In this document: positions 26,758 through 35,874 of the stretch, piece after piece | Layout of the letters: every line of letters begins with the position of its first letter | Numbering within the stretch: the stretch's first letter is position 1 | Origin: Clostridia bacterium | Lineage (GTDB): Bacteria; Bacillota; Clostridia; Caldicoprobacterales; Caldicoprobacteraceae | Assembly: GCA_017577715.1 (NCBI GenBank) | Contig: PKRC01000019.1 | Coordinates: 1-42,734 of the forward strand | Length of the DNA stretch: 42,734 nucleotides | Reading direction: 5' to 3' | The notes under the pieces: generated by a model | What the model saw: the letters and a program-made list of their open reading frames with translations, nothing else | Told to the model about the DNA's origin: nothing | The model's database searches: none | Program-made: the position numbers and the translations under genes

Positions 26758-27808
26758 TTGCCTCGCTGACCATCTTCTTCCTGTATTTTTCCGCACCCCA
26801 ATTCTTTATCCTATAGATCTCTTCCTCAGCCATCGCTTTAACTTCAAGGCCGTTTTGCCGTATATGGTGTACGACATAGAGGCAAGCGGTCAAAGTCTCC
26901 TCCATGGTCCTGGCTTCGATGTATCCAGCCTTGTACACCACCTCTCCTGTACGGGTATCTATATTGATCTTATTATCGGTCCCATCCACGGCTATCTGCT
27001 CATGGTCAAGGTAGACTATCTGGTCAGGATACAGCGCCTTCTTGAAAAATTCCATGTCTACGGGATTGCTCTTGATAAAATCCCGCACAAATTCCGTCCT
27101 ACCGATAAATTCGGAATCATCCACCTTCTCCAGCTTTATTTCGGGATAGGGCGCAGAAATATGGAAATAATCCTTTATCATGCCATTGACCGTTTCATGG
27201 AGATCTATGCATTCCCGAGCATCATCCGCTGTCACTATGAGGCCATGGTTTTGCATGAACATCACCTGCGGGAATGCGCCATGCTCATTCACGTACTTCT
27301 GAATGATATCCTTTATCTTCAGGGTCAACCGAAACCCTGGCATGATATAAGAGATCCACACGCAGTGCAACCCTTTTGAATTGAAGATATCCTTTACAAG
27401 CTGCTCGCCCTCTTTAGCGCAGCAAAGTATATTGGCATAAACAGGATGGGTATGAACGACATATTTTTTGAGTATCGAGTGGAAGCCCGTCTCAACCGAT
27501 GGCCTTAAAGCCTTATACCCCTCCAACTGTACGGTATTCTGCTTCAACAGGTCAGCCCCTACCTTTTCATAATCCACATCGGATGCTATATCGGCGGTAT
27601 TGAAGTACTCTACAATGTTTCGGTAATTGACTATGGCAAACCCATCCCTCTCGGTCACCTGATCTAGCCTATAACCCGACGCCTTAATGGCCATGAGCTC
27701 CTGGTCTATTTTAACCGACGTATTGCCGCCTCCACCCTGCACCAGATCAGGATAAATCCCCACCGCTTTGGATATCATCTCTAAATCCTTCAATGCCTCT
27801 TTTAACAA
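26753..27808 (-). CDS. Class II aldolase/adducin-family protein
   Basis: The 351-residue protein has the class II aldolase fold: QGGGGNTSVKI near the N-terminus, metal-binding VVHTHPVYANI and a later QNHGLIV. The family holds Zn-dependent aldolases and epimerases acting on sugar phosphates (fuculose-1-P, rhamnulose-1-P, ribulose-5-P). At 351 residues it is longer than FucA/AraD (about 215-230) and carries a C-terminal extension, as in larger RhaD-like and uncharacterised members. It is the last gene of the 2-oxoacid dehydrogenase operon, 100 nt after the E1 gene, suggesting that its product feeds that complex. The substrate cannot be read from sequence. Confidence 0.85.
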   Translation of the reverse strand: MLKEALKDLEMISKAVGIYPDLVQGGGGNTSVKIDQELMAIKASGYRLDQVTERDGFAIVNYRNIVEYFNTADIASDVDYEKVGADLLKQNTVQLEGYKALRPSVETGFHSILKKYVVHTHPVYANILCCAKEGEQLVKDIFNSKGLHCVWISYIMPGFRLTLKIKDIIQKYVNEHGAFPQVMFMQNHGLIVTADDARECIDLHETVNGMIKDYFHISAPYPEIKLEKVDDSEFIGRTEFVRDFIKSNPVDMEFFKKALYPDQIVYLDHEQIAVDGTDNKINIDTRTGEVVYKAGYIEARTMEETLTACLYVVHHIRQNGLEVKAMAEEEIYRIKNWGAEKYRKKMVSEAK

Positions 27809-27910
27809 CGCTATCCCTTCCTTTACCGTTCATCTCAATGACTATATTGTAACAAATTGCCGGTCAGCATACAAGCTCGCCTTTCATTAAAACCATCAGA
27901 GGCCTCTGCT

Positions 27911-30382
27911 TCACACTCCTAAACGAGCTCTGCGCAGCTGCTCATTGGCAGTAAAGTTGTTGCTGGGCACGTGCCCTTTAAGGGGCACTATCTTTTCATG
28001 GATGGCGTCGATTATCCACTCAGGTTGCGGGAAGAAGAACCTCTCCAGCTCATGGGCAGGAGTGATCCAGTTTCTAGCTCCCACCACCACTGGAGGCGCA
28101 TCCAGATAATCGAAGGCCAGCTCGGTGATATTCTGAGCAAACTCTTTGAGGTAAGAAGATCTTTCGCAGGCATCGCCGGTAATGACTATCTTGCCGGTCT
28201 TCTTAACCGATTCAATCACCTTCTCATAGTTAAAGGGCACGATACTTCTCGCATCGATGATCTCAGCTGACATTCCGTACTTGGTCTCCAAAATCTTGGC
28301 TGCCTCCAGTGCCCTGTACAGCATTGCTCCTGCCGTCAGGATGGTGATATCTTTACCCTCTTTCTTTATATCAGGCTCGCCAATGGGTACCTCATAATAT
28401 CCTTCAGGCACGCCTCCCGGATGGAACATCTCACCCACATCGTATATCCTCTGGCTCTCAAAGAACACCACAGGATCGGTTCCCATCAAAGCGCTGTTCA
28501 TGAGGCCTTTGGCATCATAAGGCGTTGCTGGGAAGACCACCTTAAGGCCAGGTATATGAGCCACAAGGGAGGTCCAGTCCTGCGAGTGCTGAGCCCCGTA
28601 TTTGGAACCTACCGATACCCTTAGCACCACCGGCATCTTCAAAAGCCCCGCGCTCATGGCCTGCCACTTTGCCAGCTGGTTGAATATCTCATCTCCCGCT
28701 CTTCCCATGAAATCGGCGTACATCAACTCAACCACCACCCTGCCTCCGCACATGGCATACCCCACCGCAGAGGCCACAATGGCAGCCTCGGATATGGGCG
28801 CGTTAAACAGCCTGTGATAGGGCAAAGACTCGGTCAGCCCCCGGTACACCGCAAAGGCCCCGCCCCAGTCGCGATTATCCTCTCCGTATGCGATTAAGGT
28901 CGGGTCAACGTAGAACTTATCCAAGATTGCCTCAAATATAGCGTCACGGAGCTGATAGACCCTGCTCTTGGGAACCGGCTTCCCATCTTGAATAGCTACC
29001 CTTACCTTTTTCTTTATTTGCTGCACCCTCGGATTCTCTTCCTTGGGGATTAAGACCTCGCATTCCCTGTCCTCCATCTTTTCTATCCTTTGATTGGAAA
29101 ACATCACGCTAGCTATGGCATCGGGATTTGCCACGAGGTTCATCCTGGGGGATTTCTCATCATCTATGGCCAACCTGTAAATCCTATCGAGGCGCTGCTT
29201 CACATCATCCAAAATGGCATCCAGTTGCTCCTGTGTAGCTATACCAGCATCGATAATCTGTTTCCTATAAGTCACTATTGAATCATGCCGCTTCCATATC
29301 TCCACCTCTTCGCTAGTCCTATAAGTGGAAGCATCGGAAGGTGAGTGGCCGCAGAACCTATATGTGACCACGTCCAACAGCACCGGCCCTTTATTCTCCA
29401 GCAAGAGTTGCTTCTTCCTCTTGATGGCATCTATGACCGCCAGGGGATTGTATCCATCCACCCTCTCGGCATGCATTTGCTCTGGATTTATGCCGGCGCC
29501 CACTCTGGCCAACATCTGATAAGCCATGGTCTCGCCACAGGTTTGACCGCCCATGCCGTAGTGGTTATTGAAGAAATTGAATATTATGGGCAGTCCACCC
29601 CTATAACCTTCCTCCCACAGATACTTGAACTGATCCATGGCCGCCATGTTCATGGCCTCCCATACCGGACCACATCCCATGGAGCCATCGCCTATGTTGG
29701 CTATTACTATGCCCTTTTTGCGGTTAACCTTTTTAAACAGCGCCGCTCCCATGGCGATGCCCGCCGACCCGCCCACGATAGCATTGTTGGGATAAATGCC
29801 AAAAGGCGTAAAGAAAGCATGCATGGAACCGCCCAGCCCTTTGTTAAAGCCGGTCTCCCGTCCAAATATCTCGGCCAGTGCGCCATACAGCAGGAAGTCC
29901 ATAGCCAGCTCCTTTACGCTACTATAATCCCTCTTGCTTTCCTCTACTACCTTGAGTATCCTGCCATCCCAGAACTTTTTCATTATGTCCATCAGTTCAT
30001 CATCTGACATCTTCTCTATGGCCGAAAGCCCCTTGGCTATGATCTCTCCATGGCTCCTGTGCGAACCAAATATGAAATCGTCTTTGTCCAGATGAAATGC
30101 CTGGCCCACCGCTGCCGCCTCTTGGCCAATGGAAAGGTGCGCCGGGCCGGGATAATCATAAGAAACACCGTTATACTCCCCTGTAGTCTTAACTAATTGA
30201 AGCAAGGTCTCAAACTCGCGGATGATGACCATATCCCTATAAATCCGCACGAAATCCTCAACAGTGTAGTTGGCTTTCTCTTCTTCAATGGTCTTATTAT
30301 ATTGATTTACGGGTATATCCTGAAATTTGATCCACCCGCTTTTCCTCACTTCGTCTGGATTTACAAAAAGCTGCTTGGGCAT
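27911..30382 (-). CDS. 2-oxoacid dehydrogenase E1, alpha and beta fused
   Basis: One 823-residue chain carries both E1 subunits. The alpha part (about 1-400) has the thiamine diphosphate motif GDGS (near 235) and the paired FFNNHYGMGG, plus the phosphorylation-loop-like YRFCGHSPSDASTYR. A charged linker leads to the beta part (about 475-823: DAIFEAILDKF, LIAYGEDN, GRVVVELMYADFMGRAGDEI, VVVGARNWITPA). E1 decarboxylates a 2-oxoacid and passes the acyl group to the E2 lipoyl arm. The alpha half looks nearest the branched-chain/acetoin-type E1, but the substrate (pyruvate, branched-chain 2-oxoacid, acetoin or another) is open. It follows lpdA by 16 nt. Confidence 0.92.
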   Translation of the reverse strand: MPKQLFVNPDEVRKSGWIKFQDIPVNQYNKTIEEEKANYTVEDFVRIYRDMVIIREFETLLQLVKTTGEYNGVSYDYPGPAHLSIGQEAAAVGQAFHLDKDDFIFGSHRSHGEIIAKGLSAIEKMSDDELMDIMKKFWDGRILKVVEESKRDYSSVKELAMDFLLYGALAEIFGRETGFNKGLGGSMHAFFTPFGIYPNNAIVGGSAGIAMGAALFKKVNRKKGIVIANIGDGSMGCGPVWEAMNMAAMDQFKYLWEEGYRGGLPIIFNFFNNHYGMGGQTCGETMAYQMLARVGAGINPEQMHAERVDGYNPLAVIDAIKRKKQLLLENKGPVLLDVVTYRFCGHSPSDASTYRTSEEVEIWKRHDSIVTYRKQIIDAGIATQEQLDAILDDVKQRLDRIYRLAIDDEKSPRMNLVANPDAIASVMFSNQRIEKMEDRECEVLIPKEENPRVQQIKKKVRVAIQDGKPVPKSRVYQLRDAIFEAILDKFYVDPTLIAYGEDNRDWGGAFAVYRGLTESLPYHRLFNAPISEAAIVASAVGYAMCGGRVVVELMYADFMGRAGDEIFNQLAKWQAMSAGLLKMPVVLRVSVGSKYGAQHSQDWTSLVAHIPGLKVVFPATPYDAKGLMNSALMGTDPVVFFESQRIYDVGEMFHPGGVPEGYYEVPIGEPDIKKEGKDITILTAGAMLYRALEAAKILETKYGMSAEIIDARSIVPFNYEKVIESVKKTGKIVITGDACERSSYLKEFAQNITELAFDYLDAPPVVVGARNWITPAHELERFFFPQPEWIIDAIHEKIVPLKGHVPSNNFTANEQLRRARLGV

Positions 30383-30398
30383 TTAAACCTCTCCCTTC

Positions 30399-31769
30399 TC
30401 AATCTTTAAATTGAAAGATGCATTCCCTTATGACCTCCGACACCGTTGGATGGGGGAACACCAGCTCTTTTATGTCTTTTACGCGCATCTCGGCTTCTAT
30501 CATCAAGCCAGCGCCGTAGATGATCTCAGAAGAATAATTGCCTATCATGTGTACGCCAATCACGTTCCTGTACTTCTTATTGATGAGCACCTTACATATT
30601 CCGTCTCCTCCTTCATTCTCGGCCACGTACCTGCCGCTATACCGCATAGAAACCTTGGCAACTTCAAAGTCTATGCCTTTCCGCTTTGCGCTCTCCTCGG
30701 TCTCGCCCACCGAAACGACCTCGGGGTTGGTGTATATCACGGACGGTATGGCGTTATAGCGTACTATGTCCTTCTTCCCCAGCATGTTGTTTACGCAGAC
30801 CTCTGCCTCCCTGTAGGCCGTGTGAGCCAGCATATAACGGCCGTTCACGTCGCCAGCAGCGTACACTTCCGGCACGTTGGTCTTTCCCCTGTCGTCGACC
30901 TTTATGGCACCCTTTTCAACCTCGACGCCGATATTCTCCAGGCCTATTCCTTCAACGGCCGGCCTTCGCCCCACGCTCATCAACACCTTGTCAGCCTCAA
31001 CGACCTCCCTCTTGCCATCGCGCTCGTAAACCACAGCCCCTTCACGTATCTCCACCACTCTGGAATTGAGCTTAAACTCTATTCCCTTCTTTTGATAATT
31101 TTTGAGCAGGATCTGCGAAATCTCCCCATCTATGCTGCCTCCGATGTGTTCCAGCATCTCGATGATGGTCACCTTGCTTCCGGCCGAATTGAAGTATGAG
31201 GCCATTTCCAGGCCTATTACCCCACCTCCTATGATGACCAAGGAGTCAGGCACCTGTGGTATATCGAGTATCTCCCGGTTGGTAAGGACGTATCCCCTCT
31301 CCACGCCTTCCCTTGCACCCGGTATTGGCGGAATGACGGGCACCGATCCCGTGGCAATTAGCAGCCTTCTGCCAATGAAAGTATCGCCGCCCACCTTTAC
31401 GGTATAGCCCTCGGTTGTCCTGGAACCTATACATGCATGGCCTTCCACTATGTCCACGTGGTTGGCCTTGAGCTGGGAGCGTATGCCCGCCACCAGCGTC
31501 TTAACCACCTTGTTCTTTCTGGCTATTACAGTACCATGATCCAAAAGCACGTCCTTGGCTGTAACGCCGTACTTTTCGCCAGACCTTGCATAATCGTATA
31601 TTTTAGCCGAATGAAGCAGCGTCTTGGATGGAATGCACCCTTCATTCAGACAGACGCCGCCCAAGAACCTTTCCTCAATAAGAAGCGTTTTAAGGCCAGC
31701 ATGCCCTGCCCTTTCGGCACCCAAATAGCCTGCCGGCCCACCACCTATCACAATGAGATCGTATACCAT
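30399..31769 (-). CDS. lpdA: Dihydrolipoamide dehydrogenase (E3)
   Basis: A 456-residue flavoprotein disulfide reductase that reoxidises the E2 lipoyl group and makes NADH. The FAD motif GGGPAGYLGAERAG opens the chain. The redox disulfide is C40/C45 in GGVCLNEGCIPSKTLL. An NAD-binding GGGVIGLEMA follows, then the second FAD motif EVYAAGDVNG and the catalytic FPHPTVSEV at the C-terminus. It lies between the E2 and E1 genes of the operon, so it is dedicated to this complex. Confidence 0.95.
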   Translation of the reverse strand: MVYDLIVIGGGPAGYLGAERAGHAGLKTLLIEERFLGGVCLNEGCIPSKTLLHSAKIYDYARSGEKYGVTAKDVLLDHGTVIARKNKVVKTLVAGIRSQLKANHVDIVEGHACIGSRTTEGYTVKVGGDTFIGRRLLIATGSVPVIPPIPGAREGVERGYVLTNREILDIPQVPDSLVIIGGGVIGLEMASYFNSAGSKVTIIEMLEHIGGSIDGEISQILLKNYQKKGIEFKLNSRVVEIREGAVVYERDGKREVVEADKVLMSVGRRPAVEGIGLENIGVEVEKGAIKVDDRGKTNVPEVYAAGDVNGRYMLAHTAYREAEVCVNNMLGKKDIVRYNAIPSVIYTNPEVVSVGETEESAKRKGIDFEVAKVSMRYSGRYVAENEGGDGICKVLINKKYRNVIGVHMIGNYSSEIIYGAGLMIEAEMRVKDIKELVFPHPTVSEVIRECIFQFKD

Positions 31770-31794
31770 CCCTTTTTCACCTTTCCCTTTTAAC

Positions 31795-33159
31795 TTATTT
31801 TGCTAAGAATACGCTGAAGTTCTCCAAATTGGTTTTAAGGTCCTGCAAGAACCTTGCGGCAGGAGCGCCATCCACCGCCCTGTGGTCAAAGGTCAGCGAC
31901 AGTCCCATGGACGGATAGGTGATTATCTTGCCGTCCACCTCTTTTACCCGCTGCACTATGGTATTTACTCCTAAAATGCCGATCTGCGGTGGGTTGAGTA
32001 TGGGGGTAAAGAATTCCACTCCCAGCGATCCAAGGTTGGTAACCGTAAAGGTACCACCCTTCAGATAATCGGGATTTATACTGCCCTTCCTGCAGGCCTC
32101 CACCAGTTCCTTGACTTCTCTGGATATCTCGTCCAAGGATTTGGTATCTGCATTGTAAATGGTGGGTACCATGAGTCCGCGCTCAGTATCCACCGCAACT
32201 CCCAGATGGACATGGTTGAAAAGGAGCATTTTATCACCCAGGAAATGGGCATTTAAAGCTTTATGCTTAAGCAGCGTCCTGGATACCGCGTAGAGTATGA
32301 TATCGTTGAGCGTAATGTTTGCCAATCCCAGGCGCTCTCCATACTCCTTTACCTTATTTCTAAAGGCCAGTATTTCAGTGGCGTCAAATGAGATATGTAT
32401 GGTGAGCTGTGCGGTATTGGCCAGCGACTGGTGCATGGCATTGGCAATGACCTTTCTTATGTTGCTCAGCTTTACCTCTTCGTAGTCAGCTTCTCCAGCC
32501 TTAACCCCTTGAACAGGAAGCTGCGGCACCTCGTAATGAGCTTGACCCTTTACGCTCTCGAGATCAGCTGTGGTGACTCTTCCTCCTATTCCCGTACCGC
32601 CTATCAGCATACCATCGGTGCCCATATATTGCTCTCTAGCGGCAGGCGTCACCAATTGGCCTTTATCCATAAGCTGCCTTATATCCCTTTCAATTATCCT
32701 GCCATGGGGCCCCGTAGGAGTAGCTTGCCGATAATCAACTCCCACTCTTTCAGCAAGATTACGGGCCCTTGGACTGATCTTTATACTATCGCCTTCTGGT
32801 ACTACAGCGCCGCTTTCTATATCCGTTCCGCCTTGGCTTTCGGCTACCGATTGCTGCCCTTCAGATACCACTTCCTCCTCAGCCGAGGCATCACTTGGCA
32901 GAAACTCGGAGATGTCCTCGCCCTCCTGGCCAATGACGCAAACGGTGGCAAGGACCGGCACATCATCCCCCTCATCAAAGTAGATCTCCAACAGCGTACC
33001 CTCTACCTTTGCCTCTTCGTCAAAAGCCGCTTTATCGGTCTCGTAGGAGAACAGCAGGTCGCCTACCTTTACCTTATCCCCCTTCTTCTTGTGCCACTTG
33101 GTTATGATGCAACTTTCAACTGTTTGCCCCTGCCGAGGCATAATTACCGGCGTAGCCAT
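31795..33159 (-). CDS. 2-oxoacid dehydrogenase E2 (dihydrolipoyl acyltransferase)
   Basis: The 454-residue core subunit begins with one lipoyl domain (about 1-80), lipoylated at K43 in ETDKAAF. A Pro/Glu-rich linker precedes a peripheral-subunit-binding domain (ISPRARNLAERVGVDYRQ). A second, similar segment (GGTGIGGRVTTADLESV) may be a degenerate repeat. The catalytic domain ends with the active-site LTFDHRAVDGAPAARFL. It is the first gene of the operon E2-E3-E1-aldolase, with a 218-nt leader and a strong promoter. Confidence 0.95.
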   Translation of the reverse strand: MATPVIMPRQGQTVESCIITKWHKKKGDKVKVGDLLFSYETDKAAFDEEAKVEGTLLEIYFDEGDDVPVLATVCVIGQEGEDISEFLPSDASAEEEVVSEGQQSVAESQGGTDIESGAVVPEGDSIKISPRARNLAERVGVDYRQATPTGPHGRIIERDIRQLMDKGQLVTPAAREQYMGTDGMLIGGTGIGGRVTTADLESVKGQAHYEVPQLPVQGVKAGEADYEEVKLSNIRKVIANAMHQSLANTAQLTIHISFDATEILAFRNKVKEYGERLGLANITLNDIILYAVSRTLLKHKALNAHFLGDKMLLFNHVHLGVAVDTERGLMVPTIYNADTKSLDEISREVKELVEACRKGSINPDYLKGGTFTVTNLGSLGVEFFTPILNPPQIGILGVNTIVQRVKEVDGKIITYPSMGLSLTFDHRAVDGAPAARFLQDLKTNLENFSVFLAK

Positions 33160-33336
33160 TCTAATATCTCCCCTCTTCCTTATTCTAAGCTTTCATGGCT
33201 ATAGTAACCCTTTATCATTTTTATATACATGCCACACTCCGATGTCCCGTTGCTAACAACAAAAATAAAAAGATGTTCGAAACTGTTCTTATGATGTTGA
33301 ATTTGATCTTATATTTTACATTTAAAAAAACAAATA

Positions 33337-33357
33337 TAACATATTTTTAACATCAAC
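33337..33357 (-). promoter_or_regulatory. Candidate operator in the E2 leader
   Basis: On the minus strand ATGTTA-N5-ATGTTA has an 11-bp period (33337-33353) and is preceded by GTTG. The 16-mer GTTGATGTTAAAAATA (33342-33357) recurs with one mismatch in the deoR leader. It lies about 20-40 nt past the predicted start site, where a bound repressor would block elongation. Confidence 0.45.
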
Positions 33358-33383
33358 TCTGCTAATTAAAACCCCTTTATTTC

Positions 33384-33412
33384 ATTTTAACAGAGCAGTT
33401 TTTTCTTGTCAA
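33384..33412 (-). promoter_or_regulatory. Promoter of the 2-oxoacid dehydrogenase operon
   Basis: TTGACA (33407-33412), a 17-bp spacer and TAAAAT (33384-33389) on the minus strand give a near-consensus sigma-A promoter, with a start near 33377. Confidence 0.8.
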
Positions 33413-33449
33413 CAACTCCAACTTACTTTTAAAATGAGCTTTTTCATTG

Positions 33450-33478
33450 TTGATTAAGTGTTATTTAGATTGTATAAT
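33450..33478 (+). promoter_or_regulatory. Promoter of the srlD-like gene
   Basis: TTGATT (33450-33455), a 17-bp spacer and TATAAT (33473-33478) on the plus strand, with a start near 33485. Confidence 0.8.
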
Positions 33479-33533
33479 AATTAGGAGAATTGTGTAATCT
33501 TCATGTTAAATTTATCAGAAAGGGATGATATGT

Positions 33534-34319
33534 ATGGAATATAAATGCCGCAGATTAGAAGGTCAAATTGCCATTGTAACCGGGGCCGGTCAAGGATTAG
33601 GAGAAGCCATAGCCAGGCGTCTAAACGCCGAGGGAGCCAAAGTAGTGGTAACTGATATCAATTTTGAAGCAGCACAAAAGGTGGCCGCCGACCTCAATGA
33701 CGCCATTGCCATAAAGGTGGATGTGACAAAATACGATGAATGTGAAGAGATGGCACGCGTAACCGTTGAAAAATACGGAAGGATAGATCTGCTGGTAAGC
33801 AATGCCGGTATACTCATTGCTAAAGGGATCGACGAATTCTCCACTGAAGAATGGCGAAAGGTGATAGACGTAAACCTCATAGGCTATTTCAACAGCGCCA
33901 AGGCCGTAGTACCCATCATGATAAAACAGAGAAAGGGCAATATCATTCAGATAAACAGCAAGTCGGGCAAAAAAGGATCTTACAAGAATTCCGCTTACGC
34001 TGCAAGCAAGTTTGGTGGCATCGGCCTTACCCAAAGCCTTGCCCTCGAGCTGGCACAGTATAACATAAGGGTTAATGCCATATGCCCCGGTAATTTGCTG
34101 GATTCACCGCTATGGGTTAACAGCCTGTATGAGCAATATGCGCGCAACCAGGGACTTACCAAAGAGGAAATAAGGCAAAAATACCTAAGCCAGGTACCGT
34201 TGGGGAGGCCGTGTACATACGACGATGTGACCAACGTACTGGTATTTCTGGCTTCAGATGAGTCCAGCTATATGACAGGCCAGGCCATAAATGTAACCGG
34301 TGGGCAAGAAATGAGATAA
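33534..34319 (+). CDS. srlD: Sorbitol-6-phosphate 2-dehydrogenase-like SDR
   Basis: A classical short-chain dehydrogenase of about 261 residues. The NAD-binding TGAGQGLGEAIA, NAG in LVSNAGIL, catalytic Ser in INSKSGKKG and YAASK (Tyr, Lys) are all present. The sequence between the core motifs and the PGNLLDSPLWVNSLYEQYA segment resembles SrlD/SorD, which oxidises D-glucitol-6-phosphate to fructose-6-phosphate with NAD+. The frame opens at 33525, but AAAGGG lies 9 nt before the ATG at 33534. The nearby sorE-like gene would supply glucitol-6-P. It has its own promoter and a strong terminator. The function is inferred from family and context. Confidence 0.85.
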   Translation: MEYKCRRLEGQIAIVTGAGQGLGEAIARRLNAEGAKVVVTDINFEAAQKVAADLNDAIAIKVDVTKYDECEEMARVTVEKYGRIDLLVSNAGILIAKGIDEFSTEEWRKVIDVNLIGYFNSAKAVVPIMIKQRKGNIIQINSKSGKKGSYKNSAYAASKFGGIGLTQSLALELAQYNIRVNAICPGNLLDSPLWVNSLYEQYARNQGLTKEEIRQKYLSQVPLGRPCTYDDVTNVLVFLASDESSYMTGQAINVTGGQEMR

Positions 34320-34335
34320 AACGGGAGATAATGAA

Positions 34336-34378
34336 AAAAGGAGATATTGCCCCCTCCTAGAAGGCAATATCTCCTTTT
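34336..34378 (+). terminator. Strong terminator after the srlD-like gene
   Basis: A 16-bp perfect stem (34336-34351 with 34363-34378) and an 11-nt loop, ending in a run of T on the plus strand. The A-rich 5' arm would also give a T tract on the minus strand, so it may serve the sorE-like gene too. Confidence 0.9.
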
Positions 34379-34490
34379 TATTAATTTCTACTACATCTGT
34401 AATTATTGCCTATTCCAACAGGGTTAATAGCTCAACTACACAAGCGAAGATGGAAACTCGCATTACTCAATGGTTATCAGCCGGTGCACA

Positions 34491-35756
34491 TCAGCTTATG
34501 GACTTGGCATGAGCTAACAGATATTTTTCTGCCTCCACGCACCATAGGCCATTGTTTTTCTCCACTATCCTGGCTAGCTCTGCAAATAGCGGATCGGATT
34601 TACCCTTTTCCTTGAAATCGGCTATAGCGGTCAACTCGAGTTCGATGTTGGTATATATGAGCTTTTTGCCTCCGGGGATCTTGGGCAGATTCAAGGTGGT
34701 ATCCACTACGCTGTTCAATCCCCCAATATGTGTTATCATGGCCGCCGGATTTATGAGCCCCTTCTCCATCATCTGCAGGGCTTCTATCATGTCATCGGTA
34801 TTGCCACCGCTGGTGCCTACCACGTGGGTGGATGCGTAGTGGACGTTGTAAAAGTTGATTTGAGCCGAGAAGTTTGGATCGGTAGGCCCTGCGAAGAAGT
34901 TCAAGCAACCGTCCCGTGCCAGTATAGCATCACCTATCTCAACCACCGATCTAACCGGCGCAAATACGAATACATCATCATATCCTTTACCATCGGTCAA
35001 GGACATGAGGTATTCCGCCACATTATCCATCCCGGAGGTATTGACATATATCAGCGTAACGCCGTTGCGAGCCGCTTCTTCCACCGTGATGATCTCGCTG
35101 GCCCTTTTAAGCCTTGCCTGATCGATATCGGTTACCACCAATAGCCTCGGCTTTCTATCATTGTGTATGGCATAATCTATGGCTCCCAGGCCCATGGGGC
35201 CTGCTCCAGCCAATATGGCCATATTGCCGCCTTCTACGATGCCCATGTTGTGCACGTATTTGCCGGGCACTGTATGGTAGCTTGCATGAAATGCGCCAAT
35301 AATACACGACATGGGTTCAGCCAGCGAGCCGTAAAAATAGGCTTCGCCGTTGTATTCCAGCAGGCAATTCATCTCCATGACCTCATTGGGGATGATGATA
35401 TAGGTCGCATCTCCTCCTATATACCTGTAGGAATACCCGGGCGCCGCCAGGCTTCCCTTATAATTTAGCGCCGGCTGTATGGTAAATTTCTGGCCGGGCT
35501 TAAACTTATGCTGCCACTTTTTCCCCACTTCCAGGATGATGCCGCAAAATTCATGGCCTATGATGACCGGATTTGTTTCCACATCGTCGGGAACCCTCTT
35601 ATGGTCTTTCCCTTGAATGGCAGCCTTATATGAAGACATGCATATGCTATCCGATATCACCTGCGCCAGTATTTCATCGTCCTTTATAGGTGGCAGCTCA
35701 AATTCCTCCAACCTCAAGTCATTTTTACCATAAAGGCGTACGGCTTTGGTCTTCAT
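34491..35756 (-). CDS. sorE: L-sorbose-1-phosphate reductase-like zinc dehydrogenase
   Basis: A 421-residue medium-chain, zinc-dependent alcohol dehydrogenase. GHEFCGIILEVGKKW carries the conserved His/Glu, LAEPMSCIIGAFHASY follows, and the cofactor fold starts at AILAGAGPMGLGAIDYA. The catalytic cysteine position reads SICMSSYK and the structural four-Cys lobe is absent. Length and sequence resemble SorE, which reduces L-sorbose-1-P to D-glucitol-6-P. With the srlD-like SDR this would lead to fructose-6-P. It is probably cotranscribed with the deoR gene 118 nt upstream. Other polyol-phosphate substrates are possible. Confidence 0.8.
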   Translation of the reverse strand: MKTKAVRLYGKNDLRLEEFELPPIKDDEILAQVISDSICMSSYKAAIQGKDHKRVPDDVETNPVIIGHEFCGIILEVGKKWQHKFKPGQKFTIQPALNYKGSLAAPGYSYRYIGGDATYIIIPNEVMEMNCLLEYNGEAYFYGSLAEPMSCIIGAFHASYHTVPGKYVHNMGIVEGGNMAILAGAGPMGLGAIDYAIHNDRKPRLLVVTDIDQARLKRASEIITVEEAARNGVTLIYVNTSGMDNVAEYLMSLTDGKGYDDVFVFAPVRSVVEIGDAILARDGCLNFFAGPTDPNFSAQINFYNVHYASTHVVGTSGGNTDDMIEALQMMEKGLINPAAMITHIGGLNSVVDTTLNLPKIPGGKKLIYTNIELELTAIADFKEKGKSDPLFAELARIVEKNNGLWCVEAEKYLLAHAKSIS

Positions 35757-35874
35757 ACATCTTCTCCTTTTTCATTCAAACCGGGAATTACCCGCTTTGA
35801 ACGGCTGGGCATTTATAATCCGCCTTTTTCAGTTGCCCCTTCCCAGCGGGCGGTATTAGAGCAACCCTCTTGAA

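Larger units (their letters stand above)
33160..33533. other. Divergent control region between the E2 operon and srlD-like gene
   Basis: No gene is seen in these about 370 nt. The region holds two well-formed divergent promoters and an RTGTTA tandem motif. It also has a small inverted repeat, GTTGTTAGCAAC, about 90 nt before the E2 start. Confidence 0.75.

Noticed and set aside
29345..33204. Long plus-strand frames (220-269 codons) opposite the E1, E3 and E2 genes
   Set aside because: The minus-strand genes have complete catalytic motifs; the opposite frames have none and no ribosome-binding sites.
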